A stretch of 42,260 nt of DNA, taken from an uncultured Lachnospiraceae bacterium (GTDB taxonomy: Bacteria; Bacillota; Clostridia; Lachnospirales; Lachnospiraceae). Made by a program: the position numbers and the translations under genes. Under the pieces are notes generated by a model. That model did not search any database. It was not told the origin of the DNA and worked only from the letters and a program-made list of their open reading frames with translations. Positions 18,025 to 26,700 of this stretch are shown in pieces. Each line of letters opens with the position of its first letter. The first letter of the stretch is position 1. The stretch lies in contig CAJUFN010000017.1 of assembly GCA_910585545.1 (NCBI GenBank), positions 1-42,260 on the forward strand, given 5' to 3'.

Positions 18025-18111
18025 GCAGCAGTGCCAGAGAGGCTGAATGGCACGGTCTCGAAATCCGTTGGTCCTTAACTGGGCACGGGGGTTCGAATCC
18101 CTCCTGCTGCG
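18025..18111 (+). tRNA. tRNA-Ser(CGA)
   Basis: 87-nt class II tRNA. Acceptor stem GCAGCAG / CTGCTGC with discriminator G; D-arm with GAGAGGCTGAATGGC; anticodon loop CTCGAAA (anticodon CGA); a long variable arm (TTGGTCC...GGGCAC); T-arm GGGGGTTCGAATCCCTC. CCA is not encoded. tRNA-Ser genes are common integration sites, and accessory DNA lies downstream, but I see no duplicated 3' end of this tRNA in the window. Confidence 0.95.
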
Positions 18112-18120
18112 TTATATGAA

Positions 18121-18170
18121 AACACCATTGGAATCTGAACCTTTGTGGTTTGGACTCAACGGTGTTTTTT
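18121..18170 (+). terminator. tRNA-Ser terminator
   Basis: Imperfect stem AACACCATTG...CAACGGTGTT with an inner AACC/GGTT part, followed by TTTTTT. It closely resembles the terminator at 19239-19279 after the next gene (same stem word CCATTG and same loop style). Confidence 0.8.
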
Positions 18171-18274
18171 GTTATAAATGAAATATTTAATGCTTTTTCT
18201 TTCTAGTTAAACCGTAATCGCAAGAAACGCATATTATAATAAGAACTAATCATAGCATAAAAGGAGAACGATAC

Positions 18275-19228
18275 ATGAAACGATGTGTTCCTCTGGAACT
18301 TGCAGCTGAAGCTGTCTGCAATCAAAGTTCTGTGCCTCCGTTAATTTTTCAGTTACCGCCTAAGCAAGGCAGAAAAGTATTGGAAGAAATGCAGGATATA
18401 CCAGTATATAAATACCCTGCTGATATATCCTCAGATTATATACATGCCGGAATATGGGGGAGTATACCAGTATATTTTATTGCTCCAAAGAGCGAGGAAA
18501 TTAAAAATATTATATTCTATATTCATGGCGCTGGTTGGGTGTTTGGCAGCTTTCACACTCATGAGAAGTTGGTCAGAGAACTTTCGGCAAGGACAAATTC
18601 GTTGATCATATTTCCGGAATACAGCCGATCGCCAGAAGCAAAATATCCGACAGCGATTGAACAGTGTTATTTTATTCTTTCGCATCTAAAAGAAATTATC
18701 AAGGAGCGATTTTCGATTACCAACTGTCCTGCACTCACAGTTGCAGGTGATAGTGTTGGCGGAAATATGGCAATCGCCATGACGATTATGTCATCGATGC
18801 GCCATGGTCCGAATATTTCTAAGCTGCTATTATATTATCCGGTAACAAATGCTTGTTTTGACACCCCCAGCTATCATCAATTTGCGGTGAATTACTACCT
18901 GTATCGAGAAGGAATGAAATGGTTCTGGCGGCAATATACGGCTTCTATGGAGGATCGAAATCAAATCACTGCATCGCCTCTTCGAGCAAGCCTAGATTGC
19001 TTGAGATGCTTTCCTCCGACCATGATCATCAATGGGCAAGCAGATGTATTGCGTAGTGAGGGAGAAGCCTTTGGAGAAAAACTTCGGTGTGCCGGTGTGG
19101 AGGTAACAGCTGTACGGGTACAGGGAATCATTCATGATTTTGTGATGCTGAACGCGCTGGATCAGACGAATGCCTGCCGTACCGCTATGGATACATCAAC
19201 CGAGTGGATTAACCGCAAAAAACAGTGA
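18275..19228 (+). CDS. Alpha/beta hydrolase (HSL/acetyl-esterase family)
   Basis: Cytosolic carboxylester hydrolase of 317 aa. The oxyanion motif is YIHGAGWVFGS (~88; HGAG instead of the usual HGGG). The nucleophile elbow is VAGDSVGGNMA (~164), the acid Asp is in INGQADVLRSEG (~255) and the catalytic His in GIIHDFVML (~288). Such enzymes deacetylate small or sugar esters; the substrate is unknown. It has AAAAGGAG upstream, its own terminator, and lies alone between tRNA-Ser and a degraded region. Confidence 0.88.
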   Translation: MKRCVPLELAAEAVCNQSSVPPLIFQLPPKQGRKVLEEMQDIPVYKYPADISSDYIHAGIWGSIPVYFIAPKSEEIKNIIFYIHGAGWVFGSFHTHEKLVRELSARTNSLIIFPEYSRSPEAKYPTAIEQCYFILSHLKEIIKERFSITNCPALTVAGDSVGGNMAIAMTIMSSMRHGPNISKLLLYYPVTNACFDTPSYHQFAVNYYLYREGMKWFWRQYTASMEDRNQITASPLRASLDCLRCFPPTMIINGQADVLRSEGEAFGEKLRCAGVEVTAVRVQGIIHDFVMLNALDQTNACRTAMDTSTEWINRKKQ

Positions 19229-19238
19229 GAGTAAAAAC

Positions 19239-19279
19239 GCCATTGAATCCGAACTCTTGCGGCTTGGATTCAATGGCAT
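19239..19279 (+). terminator. Terminator of the esterase gene
   Basis: Perfect 12-bp stem GCCATTGAATCC / GGATTCAATGGC with flanking A/T pairs and a TTTT run. It shares its sequence with the tRNA-Ser terminator about 1.1 kb upstream. Confidence 0.8.
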
Positions 19280-19296
19280 TTTGCTTCAGGAGCGTT

Positions 19297-19683
19297 TTAA
19301 TTTAATTCTGCAATTCTGGATACTCCCACATAAATCTCAGATATTTTATACCAGGTAGAATAGTCTACTTTTCCGGTTTCCGGAAGCCCGAAGATGGACT
19401 GGAATTCGCGAACGGCATTCGCGGTAGCAGGACCATAGATGCCGTCTGCGTTGATTTTCGGAAGAGCGGGATATGCACCAGCGATTACATTAAGCTGTTC
19501 CTGCATCTGGCGGATTTTGTCGCCGGAGGAACCAATTTCCAAGATATATCCAGGCCAGGAAGATGGAACACCAGAGATTTCCTGGGCGGTATTGATGTAC
19601 ATATCATCACCGTAATAATAGCGCAGAATATCAATCGTAGAATAATCTTGATCTCCAAGATATTTGGAACCCCATTGTGTCAT
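19297..19683 (-). pseudogene. 3' fragment of a SpoIID-like / peptidoglycan-binding protein gene
   Basis: The 128-aa frame begins at MTQWGSKYLGDQDYSTIDIL, which matches the very end of SpoIID-type domains (xSQWG...LQYYYG), and continues into one peptidoglycan-binding domain (KIRQMQEQLN, DGIYGPATANAVREFQ, TGKVDYSTWY). In Lachnospiraceae these parts belong to a protein several hundred residues long. No export signal or N-terminal domain precedes the MTQWG. The gene therefore appears cut off at a deletion junction near 19690, although the remaining frame is intact and could theoretically be translated. Confidence 0.75.
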
Positions 19684-19710
19684 CCAAATTGTAATAACAT
19701 ATATACTATC

Positions 19711-19848
19711 TTAGCTTACTAACGCTCTTATATACTCAGATAGCAGTTTATAAACATAATCCGCATTTGCGATCTGAATCTCTGAATCCGATTTACTTGC
19801 AATAAACATAGCGTCATAATATTTATGTGAAGTATCTGAATTAGGCAA
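19711..19848 (-). pseudogene. C-terminal remnant of a HepT-like (HEPN) toxin
   Basis: On the reverse strand an open frame without a start codon reads LPNSDTSHKYYDAMFIASKS and continues to a stop at 19711. This is the C-terminal ~45 residues of a HEPN-domain toxin that normally pairs with an MNT nucleotidyltransferase. The ~90 N-terminal residues, including the R-x4-x-H active site, are missing. The fragment overlaps the end of the nucleotidyltransferase gene in another frame, which suggests a deletion at that junction. Confidence 0.6.
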
Positions 19849-20176
19849 TCTTGATACCTTCTTTCTGCACATTTTGGTAGAAAACAGATGCAGGCATATA
19901 CTTCTGATAAAGCTGATAGTTTTGGAACACGGGAGCTAAAACCACATCATAATCCAAGTCCAATTTATCTGATATATCTAAAATCCTTTTTCTTTCTGTG
20001 TTGATGTTCTCGCTCGGTACATCCAATAATACTAAAATATCAATATCGCTATCTGTTTCAAAATCGCCTCTGGCACAGGAACCATACAGAATAATTCCAT
20101 GCAATTTTATTCCGTAAATCTTCTTTGCCGCTTCTGCAAATTTTTCAACAACTTTCCGGGTCTTTGCGTCTGTCAT
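19841..20176 (-). CDS. MNT-type nucleotidyltransferase (antitoxin)
   Basis: 111-aa minimal nucleotidyltransferase. The active site GSCARGDFETDSDIDILV (~32-49) gives the GS and DxD elements, with a third acidic residue in LDLDYDVVLA (~75). In HEPN/MNT modules this protein adenylylates and neutralises the HEPN RNase toxin. Here the partner gene directly downstream is only a fragment, so the antitoxin is orphaned. The upstream GGAGGCGAT ribosome site supports the ATG chosen. Confidence 0.85.
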   Translation of the reverse strand: MTDAKTRKVVEKFAEAAKKIYGIKLHGIILYGSCARGDFETDSDIDILVLLDVPSENINTERKRILDISDKLDLDYDVVLAPVFQNYQLYQKYMPASVFYQNVQKEGIKIA

Positions 20177-20366
20177 GGAATCATCGCCTCCTTTTATTGT
20201 TCCACTTTACTACAAACAGTATTTCGCTGCACCTATATTTTAACACGTACATTTCTTTAAAACAATCTGCAAGTAAGAATCCAGATGTTACATTTTAAAT
20301 GCAAAATGCTGACAAATACATAAAAAATATGTGCTGCACATAGAATAAAACAGGTATGGTTTGTCC

Positions 20367-20395
20367 TTGACAAAAGAGTTTGTTAAGGATATACT
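20367..20395 (+). promoter_or_regulatory. Consensus promoter of the AbiF-linked RNA
   Basis: TTGACA (20367-20372), 17-bp spacer, TATACT (20390-20395). It is near-consensus for the housekeeping sigma factor and predicts a start at about 20402, roughly 95 nt before the AbiF-like start codon. The preceding 190 nt (20177-20366) contain no other feature I can name. Confidence 0.8.
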
Positions 20396-20400
20396 GTACC

Positions 20401-20470
20401 TAGTGATCGCACTACGGAAACTTGAGAAGCCCGTAGTCCGGAAGGCTCCTGCGGGGGCCTTTCGTTATTT
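20401..20470 (+). ncRNA. Structured RNA upstream of the AbiF-like gene
   Basis: Two stacked hairpins directly after the promoter. Stem 1 pairs ACTACGG (20411-20417) with CCGTAGT (20431-20437). Stem 2 pairs AAGGCTCC (20442-20449) with GGGGCCTT (20454-20461) around a TGCG loop and is followed by TTCGTTATTTT, so it can act as a partial terminator. Comparative genomics has described a conserved RNA motif linked to abiF/Abi_2 genes, and the position here matches. The assignment rests on position and fold, not on a covariance-model search. Confidence 0.65.
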
Positions 20471-20497
20471 TCGGGGAAGTATAAAGGCGACGGGAAA

Positions 20498-21439
20498 ATG
20501 AAGAAAAAAGGATTTTTAACATATGATGAGCAGATTGCTTTTTTAAAAGAGAAAAAGAATCTGGAAATACAGGATGAAGAATATGCAAAAAAGATATTGT
20601 TTAAAACAGGATATTTCCCGTTGATCAACGGCTATAAAGAGGCATATAAGAATCCAGTAACGAATCAATTTCAGGATGATATTACTTTTGAAGATATTTA
20701 CGAATTGTATCAATTTGATAATGATTTGCGGAGTGTTTTTATAAAGTACATTTTAATGGTGGAGAGGAATATTAAGTCTTCTTTATCGTATCATTTTTGT
20801 CTTGCATATGGTGATATGCAAAATGATTATCTGGACATCCGTCATTATGATTATTCAGGTAAGAAAAAAATTGTGATTCAAAATATGTTGAAAATCATGA
20901 AAGGCCAGCTTAGAAACGATAGTGATTATGTGTACATCCGCCATTATATGACAAAATATAAGTATGTACCATTATGGGTACTGTTAAATGTGTTGACGAT
21001 TGGACAGTTATCCAAAATATATAGTTGCCAAAAAGGTCGGGTACAGATACAGGTTTGTCAGGATTTTGGACAGATTAAGATTAATGAAATGACGAAGATG
21101 TTGGCAGTCATGACAAAGTTTAGAAATGTGTGCGCTCATAATGATCGTCTGTTCGACTTTCGTACAAAGGATGCTTTATGTGATATGAAGATTCACGAAA
21201 GACTTTCTCTACCAAGAGAGTCTGGGAGATATGTGTATGGAAAGAATGACTTGTTCGCACAGTTGATTATATTGAAACTCTTGTCGCCGGAAGATGAGTT
21301 TAAAGCACTTTTCTATGAATTAAAAGTATGTTTCCGAAAACATCCAGTACATAAAGAAGTCCTTGAAAAAATGGGATTTCCAAAGAAATGGGAGAAAATC
21401 GGAAGAATAAAAAAATATACGAAAACTGAATTAAAATAA
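20498..21439 (+). CDS. AbiF/AbiD-like abortive infection protein (Abi_2 family, HEPN)
   Basis: 313-aa cytoplasmic protein of the Abi_2 family. The N-terminal signature is LTYDEQIAFLKEKKNLEI, then GYFPLINGYKEAY and DIYELYQFDNDLRSVFIKYI. VERNIKSSLSYHF (R90...H99) is the first conserved helix. FRNVCAHNDRLF supplies the HEPN R-x4-H catalytic pair (R209, H214), expected of a metal-independent RNase that stops growth after phage infection. It lacks a strong ribosome site (AAGGCG), which would suit tight control by the upstream RNA. It stands alone, with its own promoter and terminator. Confidence 0.85.
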   Translation: MKKKGFLTYDEQIAFLKEKKNLEIQDEEYAKKILFKTGYFPLINGYKEAYKNPVTNQFQDDITFEDIYELYQFDNDLRSVFIKYILMVERNIKSSLSYHFCLAYGDMQNDYLDIRHYDYSGKKKIVIQNMLKIMKGQLRNDSDYVYIRHYMTKYKYVPLWVLLNVLTIGQLSKIYSCQKGRVQIQVCQDFGQIKINEMTKMLAVMTKFRNVCAHNDRLFDFRTKDALCDMKIHERLSLPRESGRYVYGKNDLFAQLIILKLLSPEDEFKALFYELKVCFRKHPVHKEVLEKMGFPKKWEKIGRIKKYTKTELK

Positions 21440-21447
21440 ACAATCAG

Positions 21448-21489
21448 GCAGGATATGTTTCCGTAAAAAGGAAGGTATCCTGCTTTTTT
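21448..21489 (+). terminator. Terminator of the AbiF-like gene
   Basis: Stem GCAGGATA / TATCCTGC, with an inner TTTCC/GGAA helix, followed by six T. It begins 8 nt after the stop. Confidence 0.85.
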
Positions 21490-21511
21490 GCATGAAAGAG
21501 AGGAGTTTTAT

Positions 21512-21759
21512 ATGAGAAAATTCAACGTGCAAAACTAACAATCCAGGAAACGATCAAAGAAGAGGATAAAATGACAGTTTCAAAACTGATGTAAAAGATT
21601 GGACTGTCCGGAGGATTTTTCTATAAGAACCCAGAAGTACGAAAAGCAGTAGACCGCGCCTTGCAGCTACAGGCTGATATGGTAGATAAAAGAAGAAAGA
21701 TTTTAGATATGGCGGTGGATAGTCGTATCCTGCGCTGGAAGGGCTGGTGGCAAAACTGA
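21512..21759 (+). pseudogene. Decayed tnpC (Tn554-type transposition protein, DUF6262-like)
   Basis: Reading through the frame after ATG at 21512 gives a broken match to the Tn554-family small regulator: KIQRAKLTIQETI, an in-frame stop after MTVSKLM, then KIGLSGGFFYKNPEVRKAVD and QADMVDKRRKILDMAVDS. The characteristic coiled-coil end, LVAKLKREND, continues in a shifted frame to about 21790. At least one nonsense codon and two frameshifts are present. The rest of this ~490-nt gap is the terminator upstream and an AT-rich stretch downstream with a TATAAT at 21874-21879, perhaps the -10 of the next gene. Confidence 0.65.
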
Positions 21760-21934
21760 AAAGGGAGAACGATAATGAAGAAAAAAATAATCAGCGGCTG
21801 GGAGGGCGCGAAGAATGCGGTTGCTAGTGATTGTGGAGAGATAAAATATATAGAAACGTAATTTGGTATATAGTATAATGTAGCTAGAAGCAATATTGTT
21901 GGAGACTCAATAAATATGTGAAGAAGAAGGATAA

Positions 21935-23716
21935 ATGAGTATGCAAGAAACATTATCTATAACAACGTTACAAAGAATGTGTGCCAAGTCAGAATACTTG
22001 GAGGGATCAGATATTCATATGAACGATAAAACTGTTTCATGGGATGGGAATATCATATACTTTAAAAATAAAAAACCATCATCAACAGGGAATGAATTCC
22101 TTATTCCAGTTCAGGTAAAAGGAAAAGTATATAATGTTTTACCTGAAGCAGATATCATAGGATATTCAGTAAAGATGAACAATTTAAAAAATTATTTAAA
22201 AAATGGTGGGATAATATTTTTTGTTGATGCAATAACCAAAATGGGAGATAAAGAAAAATTGTATGCAAAAATACTTCTCCCCGTAGACATTACGAATATA
22301 ATGCGTGGGAAAGAAAAACAAGGTCACATTACTATATATTTAGATTATATAGAAACTATACGGGATTTAGAGGAGCTGTGTGTTCTATTTAATGCGAACA
22401 GACCTAAGCAGGCAATAATGGGAATCGGAACTCCGATTCCAGATTATGAGCATATAGATAATTTTACAGTATCGACATTGCCAAGTAAATATACGAATCC
22501 GGCAATAGCGATTGCAAAGAGTCCTCTGAAGTATTTCTATACTAAGAAAGAGGGGGTAGATATCCCTGTTGTGCTGACGAATATTGTCACATCAACAGAG
22601 AGGGAGTTATTAATAAAGATTGATGAGAAAATAAACTGCAAATATCCAGTTCAGCATATATACAAAATAGATGAGACGATTACAAGAATTAGTGAGTTAA
22701 TAGAAATTGTATTAGAAGAAAAAGTTCATAAGATATATATACGTTGTGTCGAGTGTTCTGACATTAATTTTGAATCAGTTTATCGAGGGGCGGAGATAAT
22801 CTTAGCTGCTTCCTCAGCAGAATCGATGTTAATTGAAAATTTGGACTTGGGGGTCGTATTTTTAAAAGAAATAAAATCGGCTATTTCTGAGAACTTTCTT
22901 GACTATTTTAAGCGAATTATACGATTAGGTCAGATCCTTGAAAATTTGAATATTGAGAAGAAATTTTTTAGAACGAAAGAAGTTCTAGAAGCAGAACAAA
23001 CAATATATTTTTTAAACCTAGGATTAATGGAGACAAAAATGGTGAAATTACCTTTTCACACAGAAGAGGATTGTGGACTTTATAAACAAATAATAGGGCA
23101 TAAAAAGTTATTGCTTGAATATGAAAGAGTGGAAGAGAAAGGATATGTAATTCGTAATTATCTTGAAGAAGGTAAACGAATTGCCATATTATCAAGCTGT
23201 TCGGACGGGGAAAATTTTAGGATTAGTAACTGGTTTGCGCTAAGAGAGGCAGATATATCAGAAATGATATTTGATGAAAAAAATCTATTAAAAGCAATGA
23301 AAGACATAAACGAGAGAGAAGTAGATCAATTATTGTTTTTGATATTTGATTGCTTAAAGGCATATGATAAAAAGAAAGATAGCCGCATGCTTTCATTGGC
23401 TGAAAAATTATTTCAAATTATAGAAGAATATTTGGATGATGTAATTCTTCTAACAATAAATAAACTGCAAATTGTTGCACGAAAAAGGGAATTAAACAGT
23501 GAGGAAAAGAAAATGTTGATACAATTCAAATATTCCAAAAATATATCAGTAAGATGTTGTGCGTGCATTTTATTAGGACAATTTGATGAATTTGATATAC
23601 ATATACAGCAGCTATCTTCAAGAGAAAAAGAAGAGTTTTGTAATTGGCCGATTGCTGCTTTATTACCAAATAAAAAGATTGTGGCGATCAAAACTGCCAT
23701 ATCAAGTAGTAACTGA
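21935..23716 (+). CDS. DUF4365-like nuclease-domain protein, first gene of a two-gene defence cassette
   Basis: 593 aa. Residues ~1-165 look like a restriction-endonuclease-fold domain of the DUF4365 kind: D37 in VSWDGNIIYF and Q60-V-K62 in FLIPVQVKGK match the D...(E/Q)xK arrangement, followed by KNYLKNGGIIFFVDAITKMG. The remaining ~430 residues are mostly helical, with a HEAT-like end. I recognise no further domain. A second ATG (21941) is better spaced from AAGAAGG than the first (21935). The next gene follows after 32 nt with no terminator, so the two are probably one operon. A nuclease or DNA-sensing role is inference. Confidence 0.75.
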   Translation: MSMQETLSITTLQRMCAKSEYLEGSDIHMNDKTVSWDGNIIYFKNKKPSSTGNEFLIPVQVKGKVYNVLPEADIIGYSVKMNNLKNYLKNGGIIFFVDAITKMGDKEKLYAKILLPVDITNIMRGKEKQGHITIYLDYIETIRDLEELCVLFNANRPKQAIMGIGTPIPDYEHIDNFTVSTLPSKYTNPAIAIAKSPLKYFYTKKEGVDIPVVLTNIVTSTERELLIKIDEKINCKYPVQHIYKIDETITRISELIEIVLEEKVHKIYIRCVECSDINFESVYRGAEIILAASSAESMLIENLDLGVVFLKEIKSAISENFLDYFKRIIRLGQILENLNIEKKFFRTKEVLEAEQTIYFLNLGLMETKMVKLPFHTEEDCGLYKQIIGHKKLLLEYERVEEKGYVIRNYLEEGKRIAILSSCSDGENFRISNWFALREADISEMIFDEKNLLKAMKDINEREVDQLLFLIFDCLKAYDKKKDSRMLSLAEKLFQIIEEYLDDVILLTINKLQIVARKRELNSEEKKMLIQFKYSKNISVRCCACILLGQFDEFDIHIQQLSSREKEEFCNWPIAALLPNKKIVAIKTAISSSN

Positions 23717-23748
23717 TTGCAGAAATAACAGTTACAAAGGAGGTAAAA

Positions 23749-26700
23749 ATGAGCATTTTTCAAAAATCTGATATAGGTGCACAAGCTGCGTGGAAAGGCT
23801 TCTCATCTCAAACGTTATATATTGCCTCCAGATTGATTTCTGATGAGAGTGAGTATGAGTACTATCCGGAAGATATCGAGGATTTGGTGATCAAAAAGGA
23901 CGGCATTGTAATAGAAGCTGTCCAGGTTAAAAACATTGCTGCCGATCTAACACTTTCAAGCCTTGCTTTAACAAGAACATCCAAAGGCGGCGAAGGATTC
24001 TTTAATCGCATGTGTTGTTTACATGCACAAAATCCATCTTTCCACTGCATTAAGGTTGTTTATTTTAACACTCTTGGCATGGAATTACAGGAAGTGCAAG
24101 AAGGTAAAACTAACACGAAAAAAGCTTTAGCAAAGAGGCTTGTAGATAAACACGGTTTGGTCGAGGCGGATGCCGTATGGTTGCTTGATTCTTTATGTTT
24201 CGAAAAAGTCAATTTTGATAATTTGGATTTAAATATTCGAACTCAACTTAGTAGTTATGTTTCGGTAATGTCTGTACCCAATTTGGCTAAGGAATTATTG
24301 ATTCAACATATTTCTGCACTCTCTAATAGTAAAGGATATATCACATTAAAAATGTGGCAAGAAAAAATTCATGAAATTGGAATAAATATTGCTACAATTG
24401 ATGGCTTTTACAAAGAATACAACAAATCTCTTGTTCGCTTAAGCGAATTGCGGTTAAATGGCGATCAAGAACAGTTGAAACAAGAGTATATGCAAGGTGT
24501 GTCTGCACATCCTACACATATTCGTAACAATTTAGATTTCAAGCGAAATTATTGGATGGAAGAGATTCAATCAGTAATCAATAGTAAAGGGGTCGCAATC
24601 CTTAAGGGCGTTTCTGGGCAAGGAAAATCTACCCTTTGCTACCGATACTTAATTGATACATATCCCGAAGGTTGCGTATTTTGTGTGCGTTCTATTGCTA
24701 ACGAAGGACAAGCACAGAATTTGGTCACAGCTTTAGATGGGCTTGGTAAGCATAATCAAAATTTAATTATCTATATTGACGTACAGCCAGGTGAAACATT
24801 TTGGGCATTTTTGCTGCAAGAGTTGCAATCTCGTGGAATTTCTATTCCTGTTCTTATTTCCATTCGAGATGAAGATTATAACCTAACACCAATTAGTGGA
24901 AAGGCGATTCGATATGGGGTTGTGGAATTGGCTTTATCAAAAGAAGAAGCTGCACACATTTATGATTCTTTTACAGAAATGCAGCCTCACGCGGAACATA
25001 GAACTTTCGAAGAAGCATGGCAATCCTTTGGTGGACAAGGACCATTGATTGAATTTGCATATTTATTGACAAATAATCAGACGTTGCCTCAGCGACTCCA
25101 GGAACAGATTGATGCGCTGATACAAGAGGGAGTTTTAGATGAATGGTTAGAGTTACTTCAGTTGGTTTGCTATGCAGGGAGTTTAGGATGTACTGTTAAT
25201 CTTAGGGCAGTCAAAAATGAAATTCATTGTTCTACGATGCAAGCTGCTATAAGACGTCTGAAAGATGAGTATCTCATCAGAGTAGTTGATGATAATATCC
25301 TTGAAGCACTTCATCCGGTACGTGCGGAAATCGTTTTTGATGCGTTGTGTGAGCAGATTGATACCAATATAAGACATGTTGTATTCAAGGCGCTATCGTG
25401 TATATCTTCGCAAAATGTAAGAGTGGTTCTGTTGGACTATTTTTCTCATCAGCAGTATAATATTGAAGACGTGCAGTATCTTTCACAAATAAAGTTTTGT
25501 GACTGGATAGGATATGCAAATGTCATTAGATCAATGCTTTGGTTGGATGTGAAGCGATATGTTGATGGCAACATGACATTCATTAGTTCTCTTGTTGAAA
25601 AACGTGGAAAAGGGTGGCTCTGTTTCTTGCCACTTGATCTTTCGGGTATGGAACGACCAGAAGAACTGATTGCGGATGGGATGAAAAATCTATCAATTTT
25701 TAATAAAGTGGATTTACAGAATACCATCGACGAGGTCAAGAAATCACTCACTTCACTCTCCATCGATTATCAAGCAACAGATTGTTTTATAAATAATTGT
25801 ACAGTGCCATTAGATTTGCCTGATACAGACACTGAGCGAACGTCATTTGGATATGCACTATTTTGGATGGCTAAACGTGGTGTGAACGTTACATTACCAT
25901 TTAAGACGGATGAAATAGTTGCGAGTGTATGTACAGGTGAACTTCAGCCATCTTCAGATGCAGTACGTGGACTTTTTGAACATCCGGAATTGGACGAAAG
26001 CTATCGAGCTGCTGTGGATGTAATAATGGAAAAGCTTATCTCTGAAATGCAGGTGCTCTCTTTTTCAGTTACATGCGATGGAGTATCTTGTAAATTCATA
26101 CCGCCTCTATCAACAGAAAAAGATATCTCTGAAAACACCAAAAATACAAATCAGTATTGGCGAATTAAAATGCTGGATATCTTAAAGCAATTGTATCCAG
26201 AGAAAGAGTATATTGATATAGAGTTGATCGGTGTTGATCTTCTTCGAGATTTAGGTATTGAAGCTCTGAATCACAAGCTGCACATCCATAAAAGCAATTG
26301 TCCAAACGCATGGGTATCTGAACTGAATGGATGGACAAAAATCCGAATAGATTATAGTTTGCGTCCTTCCACATGGCAGAAATATGTATTTGATATTGAT
26401 GAGACAAGAACCAATGTCAACGATTTGATTGTCGAAACAATTAAACTCATTGATGATATATATAGGAAGGGTAGATATACGAAGGAGAGAGGAAAACGAA
26501 TTGACGATCGACTAAAAGTGTTTAGAGAACACACATTTGCCGAAAATCGACTTCCTTATTTTGCCGTTGACCCATATTGCCTTTATTCTGAAGGAAATGA
26601 TAAAAACCCTGTCGAAGAGTATTTTCCAATGCGCCAATTGCTTTCAGTTGATAAGTATAAGAACTTCAGAAAATACTTGAATGATGTATATTCCTCATTC

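Noticed and set aside
18025..18111. tRNA-Ser as the attachment site of the element at 28-42 kb
   Set aside because: No second copy of the tRNA 3' end is present in the window and the recombinase is a serine type, which rarely uses tRNA genes; intervening genes include unrelated scars.
18171..18274. Riboswitch upstream of the esterase gene
   Set aside because: The ~100 nt are AT-rich, without a stable fold apart from the tRNA terminator before it.
21775..21861. 28-codon frame starting MKKKIISGWEGAKN as a separate small gene
   Set aside because: In another frame the same DNA continues the coiled-coil end of the decayed tnpC (KLKREND), so it is better explained as part of that relic.
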